Shown: positions 33,325 through 43,422 of the stretch, piece after piece | How the letters are laid out: every line of letters starts with the position of its first letter | Numbering within the stretch: position 1 is the stretch's first letter | Assembly (NCBI GenBank): GCA_949128115.1 | Contig: OX421968.1 | Coordinates: forward strand, 28,194,377-28,258,376 | DNA: 64,000 nucleotides | Direction: 5' to 3' | Source of the DNA: Anaspis maculata | Taxonomy: Eukaryota; Arthropoda; Insecta; Coleoptera; Scraptiidae | Made by a program: the position numbers and the translations under genes | Notes under the pieces: model-generated | Told to the model about the DNA's origin: nothing | Database searches by the model: none | What the model saw: the letters and a program-made list of their open reading frames with translations, nothing else

Positions 33325-34377
33325 CAGGGTGACAAAAGGAGGAATGCATAGTGGTTAATTTTTAAGCGTGTGTAACTTTTTTTTAAACAATTTCAGATTT
33401 TTTTCTAGCTATATTTTTGGAGACCTCGCAGCAATATCTCGAAACGATATAAGACATATTTCACCACCTTTTGTTTCTTGTACAGGGTGCGTTCACGTAT
33501 AAAAAGAACCCCCTCCTTGGAGACTTCCCCTTGAACATAATTTCAAACATAGAAACGATTGTCCCATGATTTTTTCCGTAGGTATCGAATCTGTTCACTA
33601 TATTTTTCTGGGACATTTTGCTTACAGGGTGTAACATCGAACAATTTTCTCAGATTGAACACCCTGTATTTTGATATGGGAATCGGTTCCGTTTTTCATC
33701 TTGATTATAAATATATATATCACACTTGATAGGTTATTCAGAAAAACACCTTTTGAAAAAATTGTTGAAGTTTAAAAAATATGAAAAAATATTGTTTTTT
33801 CAAAAGTTTGTCGGTTCAAGGTGAGTTTAGTAAAAGTTTCAAATTTTAAACAAATTCATTCACCCAAATTAATAGGAAAATGATGAAAAATTCACTGAGT
33901 CACTTTTGAAAAAAATCTTTTTTCGAAATTTTTCAAAACTTCATCAATTTTCTCACACGTGTTTTGTTGACTAATCTATCAAGTGTGATATATATTTATA
34001 ATCGCGATGGAAAGCGGAATCGATTCCTCTATCAAAATACAGGGTGTCTAATTTGAGAAAAAATTTCGATGTTTCACCCTGTAAACGACATACCACAGAA
34101 AATGTTTGTCAACGGATTAAAAGTCCACGGAAAAAATTGTATCACAATTTTTGAAATTATGTTTGAGGGAATGTCTTCAAGGAGGAGTGTATACTTCATA
34201 CGCGAACACTACTCTCTACAAAAAATTGAAGGCTGTAAAATGTCAGAAACCGTTCCAAGATATTAATATTGATGCGGGGTTCTCAAAAATATAATGGGGA
34301 AAAATCTAACATTGCTTTTAAAATAGTTACACACGCTTAAAAACGGACCACTTTTCACTCCTACTTTTGTCACCCTG
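33325..34377. mobile_element. Inner CAGGGTGACAAAAG palindromic element
   Basis: CAGGGTGACAAAAGGAGG at the left faces CTCCTACTTTTGTCACCCTG at the right, and TA lies outside both. Further inside are smaller hairpins bounded by CAGGGTGT and CACCCTG (for example 33627-33667 and 34042-34082). It is non-coding. Confidence 0.75.
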
Positions 34378-34392
34378 TATATCATACAGTAT

Positions 34393-34869
34393 TGTTTCGA
34401 GCGGCGATCCCGTACATATTTGGTAAACACTAGATCTTTCTGGATTCTTCCATCCACGGCCACAGTGTACAAATGCGTGGAGCTCCGGACATTTCTAGAG
34501 TGTGCGAGGAGGCATTGAAATGCATGGAGACTCCAACGTTCGATCAAGGCACATCTTTCCACTTTGGCGGAGGTGCAGATTCCAGAACACATGGAAAACA
34601 CGCGGAAGGTGTGTGGGATTATTCAGGAATGGTTTAGAAACCGCATATACCGAGCCGCTATGAAAATTTCCGGAAGTTGACAGAAAGCTCGGGAACGCTG
34701 TTCGGAGGCCTTATATAAGGCGTCAGCCGGGAGCTCGCGGCAGTATTGAATTGGAATGCGAAGTGGTTACGCGTGCGAAACAAGCGAAGTACCTGCGATA
34801 TAATTCCAAGTGAATAATTATCGATCGTCTCAATTATATATTCGAACCCGTACGCGAGATATCGTAACA
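34393..34869. mobile_element. Solo LTR, 477 bp
   Basis: The block starts TGTTTCGAGC and ends CGTAACA, so it has TGT...ACA termini. It is flanked by a 4-bp duplication GTAT (34389-34392, 34870-34873). The sibling element at 56568-57168 has the uninterrupted sequence ATACAGTATATCAG at 57002-57015, a natural empty site. A TTATATAAGG box near 34712 and a downstream GGCAGTATTG would suit an LTR promoter. No internal retroviral-like genes remain. The length and duplication allow Gypsy- or BEL-like origin. Confidence 0.82.
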
Positions 34870-35209
34870 GTATATTAGCAAACGCGATATCCAAATATGA
34901 AACTTGCAGTCAGAAGAACGCTTGAATCATTAATACCATCTTTTTTCAAATCGGTTCATTTTTCGTCACGATATCCTCATTTGAACCTGAGCGAGTTTTT
35001 GGGGTGGACCACTTCAATCTTTGATCTGTTTAGTTACAGCTATATTTTATTAATTATTATGATCTGAAAAATAACATTGGTGCAAGATTGTCATGCTATC
35101 CAATGAATGGGACAGTGTCCCACTCATCACCAAGAAAGTTGTCCCATTCAAAACATTGATGTCATGATCGGAAAAAATTGAGGTTAAAAATTGTCTGGTG
35201 AAAGATCAA

Positions 35210-35736
35210 TGGTGGATTCATGCATGGAAATTTAAAATTCAAGATTTAACATTTAAGTGTTCACCCATTGGTTTCTCATGTAATAAAATTAAATGTATAA
35301 ATAAATAAATAATTTATTTTTGAGATAATAAATATAAATGTATAATAGCAAATAGGTATTTACGAGGGTATTTAATTCAAATGAAAAAAACTTCATGCAG
35401 TTGTGACGACTCCAGTAAGCAGGAAATAATCGCAATGGCATTTCCGCGTTGAATTTCGATGCTTATTCTTTAGCTGCGTCCCTTTTATCATCTGAACTGA
35501 GAATTCTCACTTCAATTGCTAGTTGTGTCTCTCTCCCTCTCATGCAATTCTCGCTTCTTCTCTATCTAACTGAGGTGAGATTATCTGAGATTTCGTGTAG
35601 AAGGAATACAGCTTTTGTCTCAAAAACTCAAGTGAGCGAGGTTCTTGTCACGCAGTCGGCTTCCAATCTGTTTGATAAGGTGGTAGGTAATTGGATGTTA
35701 AATTTTAAATTTAAATTTCTATGCATGAATCCACCA
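35210..35736. mobile_element. MITE with TGGTGGATTCATGCAT ends
   Basis: TGGTGGATTCATGCATGG...TTTAAAATT at the left faces AAATTT-ATGCATGAATCCACCA at the right. The flanking triplets CAA and TAA could be a mutated 3-bp duplication. Part of the interior (35449-35736) is translatable but shows no known domain. Confidence 0.65.
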
Positions 35737-35977
35737 TAAGCTCTCAACTTTTAGTAATTTGTAACATGCATGTGCACATTGATCTATGCATAATTGCTTA
35801 TGCCTAGCATAAAGTAGGAAGGGAGTAAGATGATTTTGAACGAGGAAAAATAGAACGTACAAATTTCGACCAGCGGAGCAATTCTTCCACTACGTGAAAA
35901 CAAATAAGCGAGTGATCAAGTTTGAATTTCAGCAGCATGATGTGTTACGGTGCTTCCACATATTCGTAATGAATGTA

Positions 35978-36148
35978 ATGCTGGAAATATGCAGCAAAAA
36001 CTAAAACTAAACTCTCAACTCCAACTAAGAATATTGGCACCAGATTGGTTGATTCGGAACAGCAAGTCAAAATTTACCAATTAGATGGCTGGATTCTTAG
36101 TTGGAGTTGGAATTTATAGTTTTAATTTTTGGTGCATGTTTCCAGCAT
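35978..36148. mobile_element. TA-flanked hairpin MITE, 171 bp
   Basis: ATGCTGGAAATATGCA at the left faces TGCATGTTTCCAGCAT at the right, with TA outside both. A second stem CTCAACTCCAACTAAGAA pairs with TTCTTAGTTGGAGTTGG. It is non-coding. Confidence 0.75.
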
Positions 36149-36673
36149 TACTATCAAGTACAGGTAGTTACTGAGAAAAACTCATTTGCCCCACTCACTA
36201 TTTGTCCCATTCAAGCCACTTTCCCCCTACACTCACACTCCAGAGATTTACTAGACCTACAGTGCCAATAGTGCCATATAGGTACACAGACCATGGGCTT
36301 TATGAATAAAGATTAAGCAATAGGTCCCTTCGTTTCGGTTTTTTTGAGTGCGCATGTGTGGCGCGAATTTCATAGTTTCGTACACCGATATTGAAAATTA
36401 ACACTAAAAAATATTGTAGTGTACCTAAAATTCCACAAATAATTTGCTTGAATGTTAGATACCATTTTTTATATTCAAAGGAAATGTTTAATTGAAATTA
36501 AGTTCAATGATCATTTGTGGAAGTTCAGGAACAACGAAAAGGGCAACAGCGCTCAAAACAACAAGACATCGGCGCCAACTGTCACTTGTGACAATCATGA
36601 TGACATTTCTCGTTTCTACCTGACCTACATTTCATTTGCTCATGTTTTGACGATAGAACACAACTTGTTGGAA

Positions 36674-36867
36674 ATGACTGTACCGAGAAGGAAGTTCGAA
36701 AAAGCTACGAAGAGATGCGTTTACGGTGTGTGTAAAAGTGACAGCCAGAAACCAGTAGTTGGTCAGGCGGCTAGACAGAACATGCAGCGTTGCCATCCAA
36801 CTGACAGGTGTACGAATGTTTACAAAATTTGGAGCCTTCAAGCATGCGCACCTGCCCAAACGAAGTA
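36674..36867 (+). pseudogene. Possible THAP zinc-finger fragment in the Harbinger-like element
   Basis: The frame reads MTVPRRKFEKATKRCVYGVC then KSDSQKP. This resembles the start of THAP-type C2CH fingers in invertebrate transposons (R-C-YG-C-SDS). The next conserved parts (FPKP, the second Cys and the His) are absent or out of frame, so only the N-terminal knuckle would remain. The match is short and from memory, so it is a hint rather than an assignment. Confidence 0.35.
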
Positions 36868-36957
36868 GCCTATTACTTTTGCTTGATTTTTTGTTTCTAG
36901 AAAATTCTCAAAAAACTCAGAAACTTCCAGTAATTCATTAATTTAGGTTTCACTACT

Positions 36958-37364
36958 GAGCTTGTTTACGCGAGGCTTAGCAGAGATTTTAACAGTGGTT
37001 AGTTAGGAGTGTTTACGCGCGCCGACCAAAATGACAGCCGACAGCCCCTTAACCTAGGCCGATATTCTTGAATCGTGTGAAAAAAGTCCCTGGCAGTAAA
37101 ATACATTCCGCAGTACAATTCTGTAGTGAAAGTTGCCTAAAAACCACGATTTTAGGCAACATTCGCTACATCAGTGTACTGCGGATGGGCATGGGCGTTT
37201 ACGTGCGATTGCCAACACTTGTTTGCTTACTAAATGCAATTTAAAATCACACTTAGCTAAGCTTAACAGCTGTTGCGAAACTTGCGTTTAGAGGTGTTTA
37301 TGCGGACGATAACATTGATGTTACGGACCTTAACACCAGTTTTAAACCTCGCGTAAACAAGGCC
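36958..37364. mobile_element. 407-bp GAGCTTGTTTACGCGAGG-family element
   Basis: It has the same termini and exactly the same length as 17210-17616. The 3-bp duplication ACT lies at 36955-36957 and 37365-37367. Differences from the other copy are few substitutions (for example GGCCGATATTC against GGTCGCTATTC). It lies inside the element 36295-37490. Non-coding. Confidence 0.9.
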
Positions 37365-37706
37365 ACTGAGCATTTGAGTAACTGATTGAAATAATAATGA
37401 TGGTTTAAAGTGTCTTTTCCAAATGTTTCTCCGTTTTTTGCTGCTAAAATTTAAGCAAAAGCAATTGCTTAATCTTTATTCATAAGGCCCCATATGGAAA
37501 TGCCACCTTAAAATATCTCCATAGATCGATATCTCCGCTAAGACGATGCATTATTGCATTCTGTAATGATGCCACCAGCCAGAGCCACTGTTTTGGAGCT
37601 CCTGTAAGAAGGGCAAAACGCTGCGTGGGATATGTCATTTTCGGATCTACGACGTACGTCGTTCGGTGCAATGCCTTTCGATTCTACGATACGGCGCCGT
37701 CCAGAC

Positions 37707-38435
37707 CCACTCAACGAGGTCAAGCTGAGAAGCGCCGGTAAAGCAGAGCCCTGTCGTGTCTATGCGTGCCGTGCTCAAATGGACGCATCGTGAGCGCGTT
37801 GCACTTGTCTCGATTTGTTGTCATTCGACATGTTGGTGGTGTTGGTGTTGACTGTTGGTGATACCAATACCAAATAAACAACATTAAAATACCCACGCCA
37901 CTAACCATAGTATTTGTGATATCGTCAGTATTATTTTGAAAAGTACGGCATTTACGACAGCATCGACGATTAACTATTGCCGACTTTTCTGCGAATTGAA
38001 TACGTAAGTCTGGATCGTTTCGTGTGGCATGTTTTTTCGATTGCTTGATCGACTGTTCGACTCTTGGGGCATGGGGTTTTTTCGGCCGCAATGTTGGCAG
38101 CTTTGGGGATAGACTACCTGAGTACCTTTATTTTGTCCAATGGTGTTGGTGTGTATTTTGTCGAAAAACTGGAAAAAGAACGGAAGGAATTCGAGAATTT
38201 TGCGATGATTTTGTGAAATTACGGTCCGTGAACCCAGTCGCAAGTCGTTTTGTGTGTGTGCCGTATGTTCCGGTGGTGTTCTTTGTTTGGACAGAGTGGT
38301 TCGTAGCTGACTGATTGAGCATTGAGCAGTGGAGAAATTCCAATTTGGGGGGTGGCCATCCAAACAGTGTCCCCAGCATAGTCGACTTGATGTGCGTTTT
38401 ATCGACGAATTCCACCTAGTGGGTTCACGTTTCAG
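37707..38435 (+). promoter_or_regulatory. Candidate HUWE1 promoter and non-coding first exon
   Basis: This is repeat-free sequence upstream of HUWE1, locally GC-richer than its surroundings. A donor-like TTCAG|GTAAT ends at 38435 and would suit a 5' UTR exon. A second possible donor GTATGT follows ATGGCTGATGGAGC near 38535. No coding potential and no clear TATA box are visible. The role is inferred from position between the composite TE and the first coding exon. Confidence 0.35.
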
Positions 38436-38894
38436 GTAATTTCGTCATATTTTTGCGCGGATGGTTCGTTTGTCGGAGGATTCCACTGGCCAAATTGTCA
38501 TCCAAAGACATTATTCAATATGGCTGATGGAGCGTATGTATAAATCGCAATTTTTCACACTTCCATAGCAATGAGCCGGGGACATTCCAGTGAGTCTCTA
38601 AGAAGAAACCTTTTTTCCTGGTCCCTCAGACCTGAAAGTCTGCGTCGCACTTGCTTTCGGTTTTCTTTGTCATGCATGGTGACTAAGCGAATAATCCCTG
38701 GTCCAATTATTAGTTCCTTTTCTAGTGAGAAATTGAAATTTTTGAATCCAAATTTGTTTATGTTCGAAATTGCACGGAACAACAATCCCATATCCGCCTG
38801 ACTCTGACAGTGCCTCCGGCGTTTTCGAACTTAATTTGCGAAAAATATTATCAACTTTCACAATCATTATTTTGTACCTACTACCTACCTACCT

Positions 38895-38991
<97 letters not shown>

Positions 38992-38994
38992 AAT
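38895..38994. repeat. (CAA)n microsatellite, ~33 units
   Basis: This is an uninterrupted AAC/CAA run that ends about 48 bp before the HUWE1 acceptor at 39041. Its translations (poly-Q, poly-N or poly-V) are artefacts: it lies in intron or leader sequence. A second CAA tract occurs inside HUWE1 coding sequence at 54563. Confidence 0.95.
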
Positions 38995-39096
38995 CGATGA
39001 ACAATGCGCTAATCGATGCTTTTCTTTTTGTTCCCCAATAGGTTTCACCGCCGACAAATTTCGATGTTATAACTCGCAAAAAAAACACATGGCAAA

Positions 39097-39360
39097 ATGA
39101 AGATAGATAGATCCCGTGTGCGTAAAAGTACTTCCGAAGTACCCGCAGAGTGCTTACAGCTGATCGAACGTCTCCAGCAATGCTCCCGGACTGAACTGCT
39201 GGCCGAATTGTCCAAGATCAGCACCTGGACGTTCGGAAAATGCGAGCTTCTGCACTGGGCCCTCGTTCTCGACATATTCGACAAGATCCTTGGTGAGGCC
39301 GGCAGGAAGGCCCTTGAAAACAAATGGGCTCTATATTGTGATACTCACTACAATTCCCAG
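39097..39360 (+). CDS. HUWE1: HUWE1 HECT E3 ubiquitin ligase, coding exon 1
   Basis: The ATG at 39097 opens MKIDRSRVRKSTSEVPAECL, followed by WTFGKCELLHWALVLDIFDK. The HUWE1 family begins MKVDR-K-KK and has W-GKCEL-HWV-LLDRFD, so the start is well supported. The exon ends CAG|GTACCT at 39360, phase 0 after 88 codons. The exon itself probably begins at 39042 after TTTTTGTTCCCCAATAG, giving a 55-base leader. HUWE1 is a giant (over 4000 residues in animals) nuclear and cytosolic ubiquitin ligase acting on substrates such as p53, MCL1 and histones. This exon is the N-terminal cap before DUF908. Confidence 0.93.
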
Positions 39361-39629
39361 GTACCTATAAATGTTTTTTCTTATTACTAGGTGTAAAGTA
39401 CCATTATTAACCGGTCCCTAAATTAGGATGCAGATTTTCTAGTAGTGAAAAAAATACTATACAGGGTGTTTTGCAATTACGGTTACAAACTTCTAGGGGA
39501 GATTTCCCATCACAAATGGACCAGGAAAAATATAACTTCGATCTCCTAAAATGCTCTGTTGAAAAGTTAGAGGGTGTTCTAAGTTGAATTTTTAGAATTG
39601 ATTTTGGGTCTTCAGTTATAAAGGGCAAC

Positions 39630-39905
39630 GCGATTTCGAATTCCAAAAGAAGGAATGGACTAAGAACAGTGTCCTAGAAGATTATCTAAAAGAAAATTTG
39701 CGGATTATCCACAAATTGTTTTGAAAAAAATCATCAAAGTTACGGAGCCCATGTAGAGTGTATTTTTGGTGGTCAACTCGATTTGAAAAATTTAAAAGAA
39801 GGAAGAATAGACTAGAAACAGTGTTCAAGACGGTAATGCAAAAGAAAATTTGCGGATTATCCACTAGTTTTTAAGAAAAAAATTACTGAAATTTGAAAAC
39901 CACAC
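39630..39905. repeat. Two-copy tandem repeat in HUWE1 intron 1
   Basis: Units of about 145 bp share AAAGAAGGAA-GA-TAGAC, ACAGTGT and AAAAGAAAATTTGCGGATTA. The repeat follows a CAGGGTGTTTTGCAATTAC end at 39463, suggesting it is part of a broken transposon. Confidence 0.6.
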
Positions 39906-40074
39906 ATAATATATTTTCTACGCCGGGCGGGTATGCAGCTCAACAAACAATTGAAAAAAGCGGGTTAGGAAGGTGGTAGTCATTCCGACGAGGAAGAATC
40001 CCATTTACGTGAAAACGTTGAGTTCAAGTGGCTAAACGGAATATTTATTGCAAGTAAATCGTAGCCATCCGTAC

Positions 40075-41317
40075 CTAAATCGTCTCGAAATTGCATAAGG
40101 AAGAGAATGGTGGTAGAATTGTTCCTGTAAAATGTGCGGTTTCCGTTGCCCTTTATCACACAAGCACCTTGATTTTTTGACATGACTTCTGAACCGTTTA
40201 ACCAATTTTGTTCAAAGGACCCCGCACATTCCTTATGGGATTTGGCCCCTCAGGTGATTTGGCTCAAATTTTAACATGTTGTAGCCCTTGTTGAGGTGAT
40301 CAAACTTTATCATTGCGCAAATCCTCTAAACCCAACAGTTCACCCTCTAGGGGGTAGAATGCCGGTGGTCACAGAACTAATTTATTGCTATTACCGGCTT
40401 GAATGAGCAGAAGATGGATCTGTTTCGACACCATGAGGTGCTTCTAAGGTTATACTTGCCATAACTTTGGCTGGTCAAAATTATCTCATAAACCCTTATT
40501 TTTAGAATCAGCCCTAGCATTTCGAAAAATGGCTGAAAATTCAAAGTCGAATAACGACCAAAATAAATGAGGAATTTTGTTGAATTTCTGACACGGTATG
40601 TCCAAAGTATTGCTGATCATTTATTCTTTCCGTATCAACCCCTAAAATCTGACGTTCACCCTCCAATAAATAATCAACTTCAGCTCTGCGCTGTTGGAAA
40701 TGAATTGTTTCTGGTACCTAAGTTGAAATGAATTTCTACTATTGTAGCATATTGTATCTGGGAAAGGCAGGGTGGTTCCCATTGACCTCTTATATCCACC
40801 CACGTTTACCCCTATACCCCCTTTATTTTCTGGTTGTTTTTCCCGAACCGGCAGTGAAAGTACTCGTTGCACATTTTTTAGTTGAATGTGTTAAACTGCT
40901 TAGTCATTTCTGGAAAAACTACCAGGGTCTAGTATGAGGGTAAGATAATTTTGATCAACTCGAAGTTATGGCAAGTATAACCTTAGGAGCACCAGCACCC
41001 CATGGTGTCGAAACAGATCCATCTTCTGCTCATTCGAGTCGGTAACAGCAATAAATTAGTTCTGTGACCATCGTCATGCTACCCCCCTGGAGATTGAACC
41101 GTTTGGTTTAGAGGATTTGCGCACTGATAAAGTTTGGTCACCTCAACAAGGGCTACAACATATTAAAATTTGAACCAAATCACCCGAGAGGCCAAATCCT
41201 ATAAGGAATGTGCGGGGTCTTTTGAGGTGCTTGAGTCACAAAGGGCAACGGAAACCGTACATTTTACAGTAACAATTCCACCACCTTCATTCTCTTACGC
41301 AACTGTGGGTCGATTTA
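40075..41317. mobile_element. Layer B palindrome, 1.24 kb
   Basis: CTAAATCGTCTCGAAATTGC at the left faces GCAACTGTGGGTCGATTTAG at the right. The arms continue through TACAG-AACAATT, TTTCCGTTGCCCTTT, CATTCCTTAT-GGATTTGGCC and GAGGATTTGCGCA, and meet near 40700. Parts of the arms are related to the element at 51097-51784. Non-coding. Confidence 0.78.
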
Positions 41318-41621
41318 GTTACAGGGTGATCACGCGAGAATTCACCCCTATACTGGAGGCTTCCCCTTTGAGATAATTTGAGAGGGAAAAAACTTTCCTT
41401 GGACAATTTTTATGTAGATTTCAAAATTGGGACCTTAATATTTCAGAAGCTATAATATACAGGGTGTCGCAAAAAACTTTTTTTGTTGATGCGACACCCT
41501 GGATATTCGAATTGCAATCGATGTAGTTTTTCATTCTGAATACAAATACATACTACAGTGTTGAGTTATTTTCAAAGGTAAATTTTCAAAAAATTCTGTA
41601 ATACTGACCTAAATTTACGTT

Positions 41622-41810
41622 TATCCTTACTCTAGAAAAGATATGTCCACCAAGATTTGACGAGGAAAATGCGCAGTAGGTTCGGTCGGTCCTTTTATTC
41701 GCATTGTGTACGATCATTCGTCTCACTCTTCAGCTCAGCGAAGGTTACAGTTGTATGTTGTGTTGCCTATTATTATGCTCCAAGCCTGCAAGCTTCATCG
41801 AAATTTGAAA
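41622..41810. repeat. Shared segment with 55822-55993
   Basis: Both loci carry GATGTCCACCAAGATTTGAC-type sequence, then ATGCGCAGTAGGTTCGGTCG, TACGATCATTCGTCTCACTC and GTATGTTGTGTTGCC in the same order. At 55.8 kb it belongs to the TA-flanked element 55030-56066, so this copy was probably captured from such an element. Confidence 0.75.
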
Positions 41811-42534
41811 GTAAAAGGAGTACTTAGGTGCATCTCATTAGATTACATTGTTATCGAGTGTTCGAACGGTCAATTAGAACACCAAAATTGCAATAGTGAC
41901 TTTGTGAATATCTGGAATAGCGTTTGACTGATCTAAATTGAAATTTTTGAAAATATTCCTGAAACATTTCAGTTGCATTTTTTTTCTTCTTCGAATCAGC
42001 CAAAGTGTGCCAAACAATTGAGGAATCGCATTTTATAGCATGTTTCATGGTGGCCTCCGAATTTTATATGTATGTATGTATCAGATTTTGGAAGGAAGAA
42101 ATTTCAAGGTATGAAATGTTGATGATCTCAAAAATTGATTTCTTTTTCATTGCGTGTTCTACAATAACGGATAAAAAAGTAATGCTGAGGAAACATTATA
42201 ATTCGAATAATTTTAAGGGTGGGTATTCAATTTTCGAGAGAATTTGATGTTCAAGTTTATTCAATGTTCAGGACCACCTGACTTTTGGTCAAAGGCGCGC
42301 AAGCGCGCCTTTATGACCTAGTTTGGCTAAAAAAGTTCTGAAATTTGACCCCACAATCTTTATTCAAGTGCTAGGATTATATTTCAGCACCAAAAGAAGA
42401 TATCTTTCCAAAAAACAAAATCAACCTTTGAGAAATTTTCTATTGAAATAAACGGAAGTTTTAAGTCAGTATCATAAAATTTTTGTGATTTTATTGACAA
42501 TTTGCCTTCAGAAATAACTCAACACTGTGGTATA

Positions 42535-43422
42535 CAGGGTCATTCAAAAAAGATGTCCACCCCCCATTTTTCTCAAGATCCGTTGAAGCTAGCGAGTTGC
42601 GGTAAAAACCGTTGGATTCAGCTGGTTTTTCTTATCAAATTTGTTCTGTTAACAAAACTACTTCACCAAAACTCTTGAGTACATCTCGGGAAAATCTCAA
42701 AATTTTGGCCAATTTTTTTTTACACTGCACAATATTGAGTGATATGTCATTGCAAAAAGTTTTCGAAAATTTCCAGCGGTTTTCATTTTATGACTGAAAA
42801 CAAAAACCTGGAAAAACACGTTTTTATGTATAAAATGAGAATCAATGAGAATTTTTTCAAACTGCAAACTGCTTTCAATAGAACTCATCAAAACGGTCAG
42901 TATGATGTGCAACTCAATATGCAACGATTATTTCTGAAATTTTGAGATTCCCCGAAATGAAGATTTTGATGGGTAAAATTGAATTGCCTAGAAATTTTAA
43001 AATAGCTATTGCATATTGAGTTAACATCATACTGACCGTTTTGATGAGTTCTATTGAATGCTGTTTGCAGTTTGAGAAAATTTTCATTGGTTCTCATTTT
43101 ATACATGAAAACGTGTTTTTCCAGGTTCTTGTTTTCTGTCATAAAATGAAAACGGCTGGAAATTTTTGGATACTTTTTGCACTTGTCCATCGAAACTTTT
43201 CAAGCGCTATTCAATGACATATCACTCAATGTTGTACAGTGTAAAAAAAAATTGCCCAAAATTTTTAGGTGCCCCTGTACTCAGAGTTTTGGTGAAGTAG
43301 TTTTGTTGACATATCATAATTGATACGAAAAACCAGCTGAATCCAACGGTTTTTACCACAACTCGCTAGCTTCAACGGATCTTGAGAAAAATGGGGGTGG
43401 ACATCTTTTTTGAATGACCCTG
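42535..43422. mobile_element. Layer E: 888-bp near-complete palindrome
   Basis: CAGGGTCATTCAAAAAAGAT and its exact complement end the element, next to TA on both sides. The arms pair for about 400 bp each with few differences (for example CCGTTGAAGCTAGCGAGTTG against its complement near 43367) around a short centre near 42980. It is the innermost and apparently youngest layer of the stack. Non-coding. Confidence 0.9.

Larger units (their letters stand above)
33144..35030. mobile_element. TA-flanked palindromic element, 1.9 kb, nested contents
   Basis: The terminal arms AACAGATCAAAGATTGAAGT... and their complement extend about 145 bp (through CACCCCAAAAACTCGCTCAG and GATATCGTGACG) and are bordered by TA (33142-33143, 35031-35032). 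Inside lie a second palindromic element (33325-34377) and a solo LTR (34393-34869). A shorter sibling lies at 56568-57168. It begins 9 bp after the duplication of the preceding hAT, so two independent insertions are almost adjacent. Confidence 0.85.
36295..37490. mobile_element. PIF/Harbinger-like element with a nested 407-bp element
   Basis: The inverted repeats GGGC(T/C)TTATGAATAAAGA continue through TTAAGCAA (26 bp, one mismatch), with a 3-bp duplication CAT (36292-36294, 37491-37493). The 5'-GGGC ends and 3-bp duplication fit PIF/Harbinger. The related sequence near 19015 gives an approximate empty site. It contains the separate element 36958-37364; without it the length is 786 bp. A THAP-like fragment is at 36674-36867. 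Confidence 0.82.
29596..37698. mobile_element. 8.1-kb composite element between hook and HUWE1
   Basis: The left end (GGTCGCCAGTCATTGAATCG from 29600) matches the left end of the 18293-19233 element for about 135 bp. The right end (37480-37698, ending TACGATACGGCGCC) matches its right end. The identical 8-mers GTCCAGAC flank it at 29588-29595 and 37699-37706. On the left, GGAC separates the duplication from the terminus, a small irregularity. Inside are 31344-33126 (hAT), 33144-35030, 35210-35736, 35978-36148 and 36295-37490. The remainder is the presumed body of a long relative. No intact transposase was recognised. Confidence 0.65.

Noticed and set aside
38770..39100. Open frames of poly-Gln, poly-Asn and poly-Val
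   Set aside because: They are translations of a CAA microsatellite in three frames and lie outside the HUWE1 coding exon.
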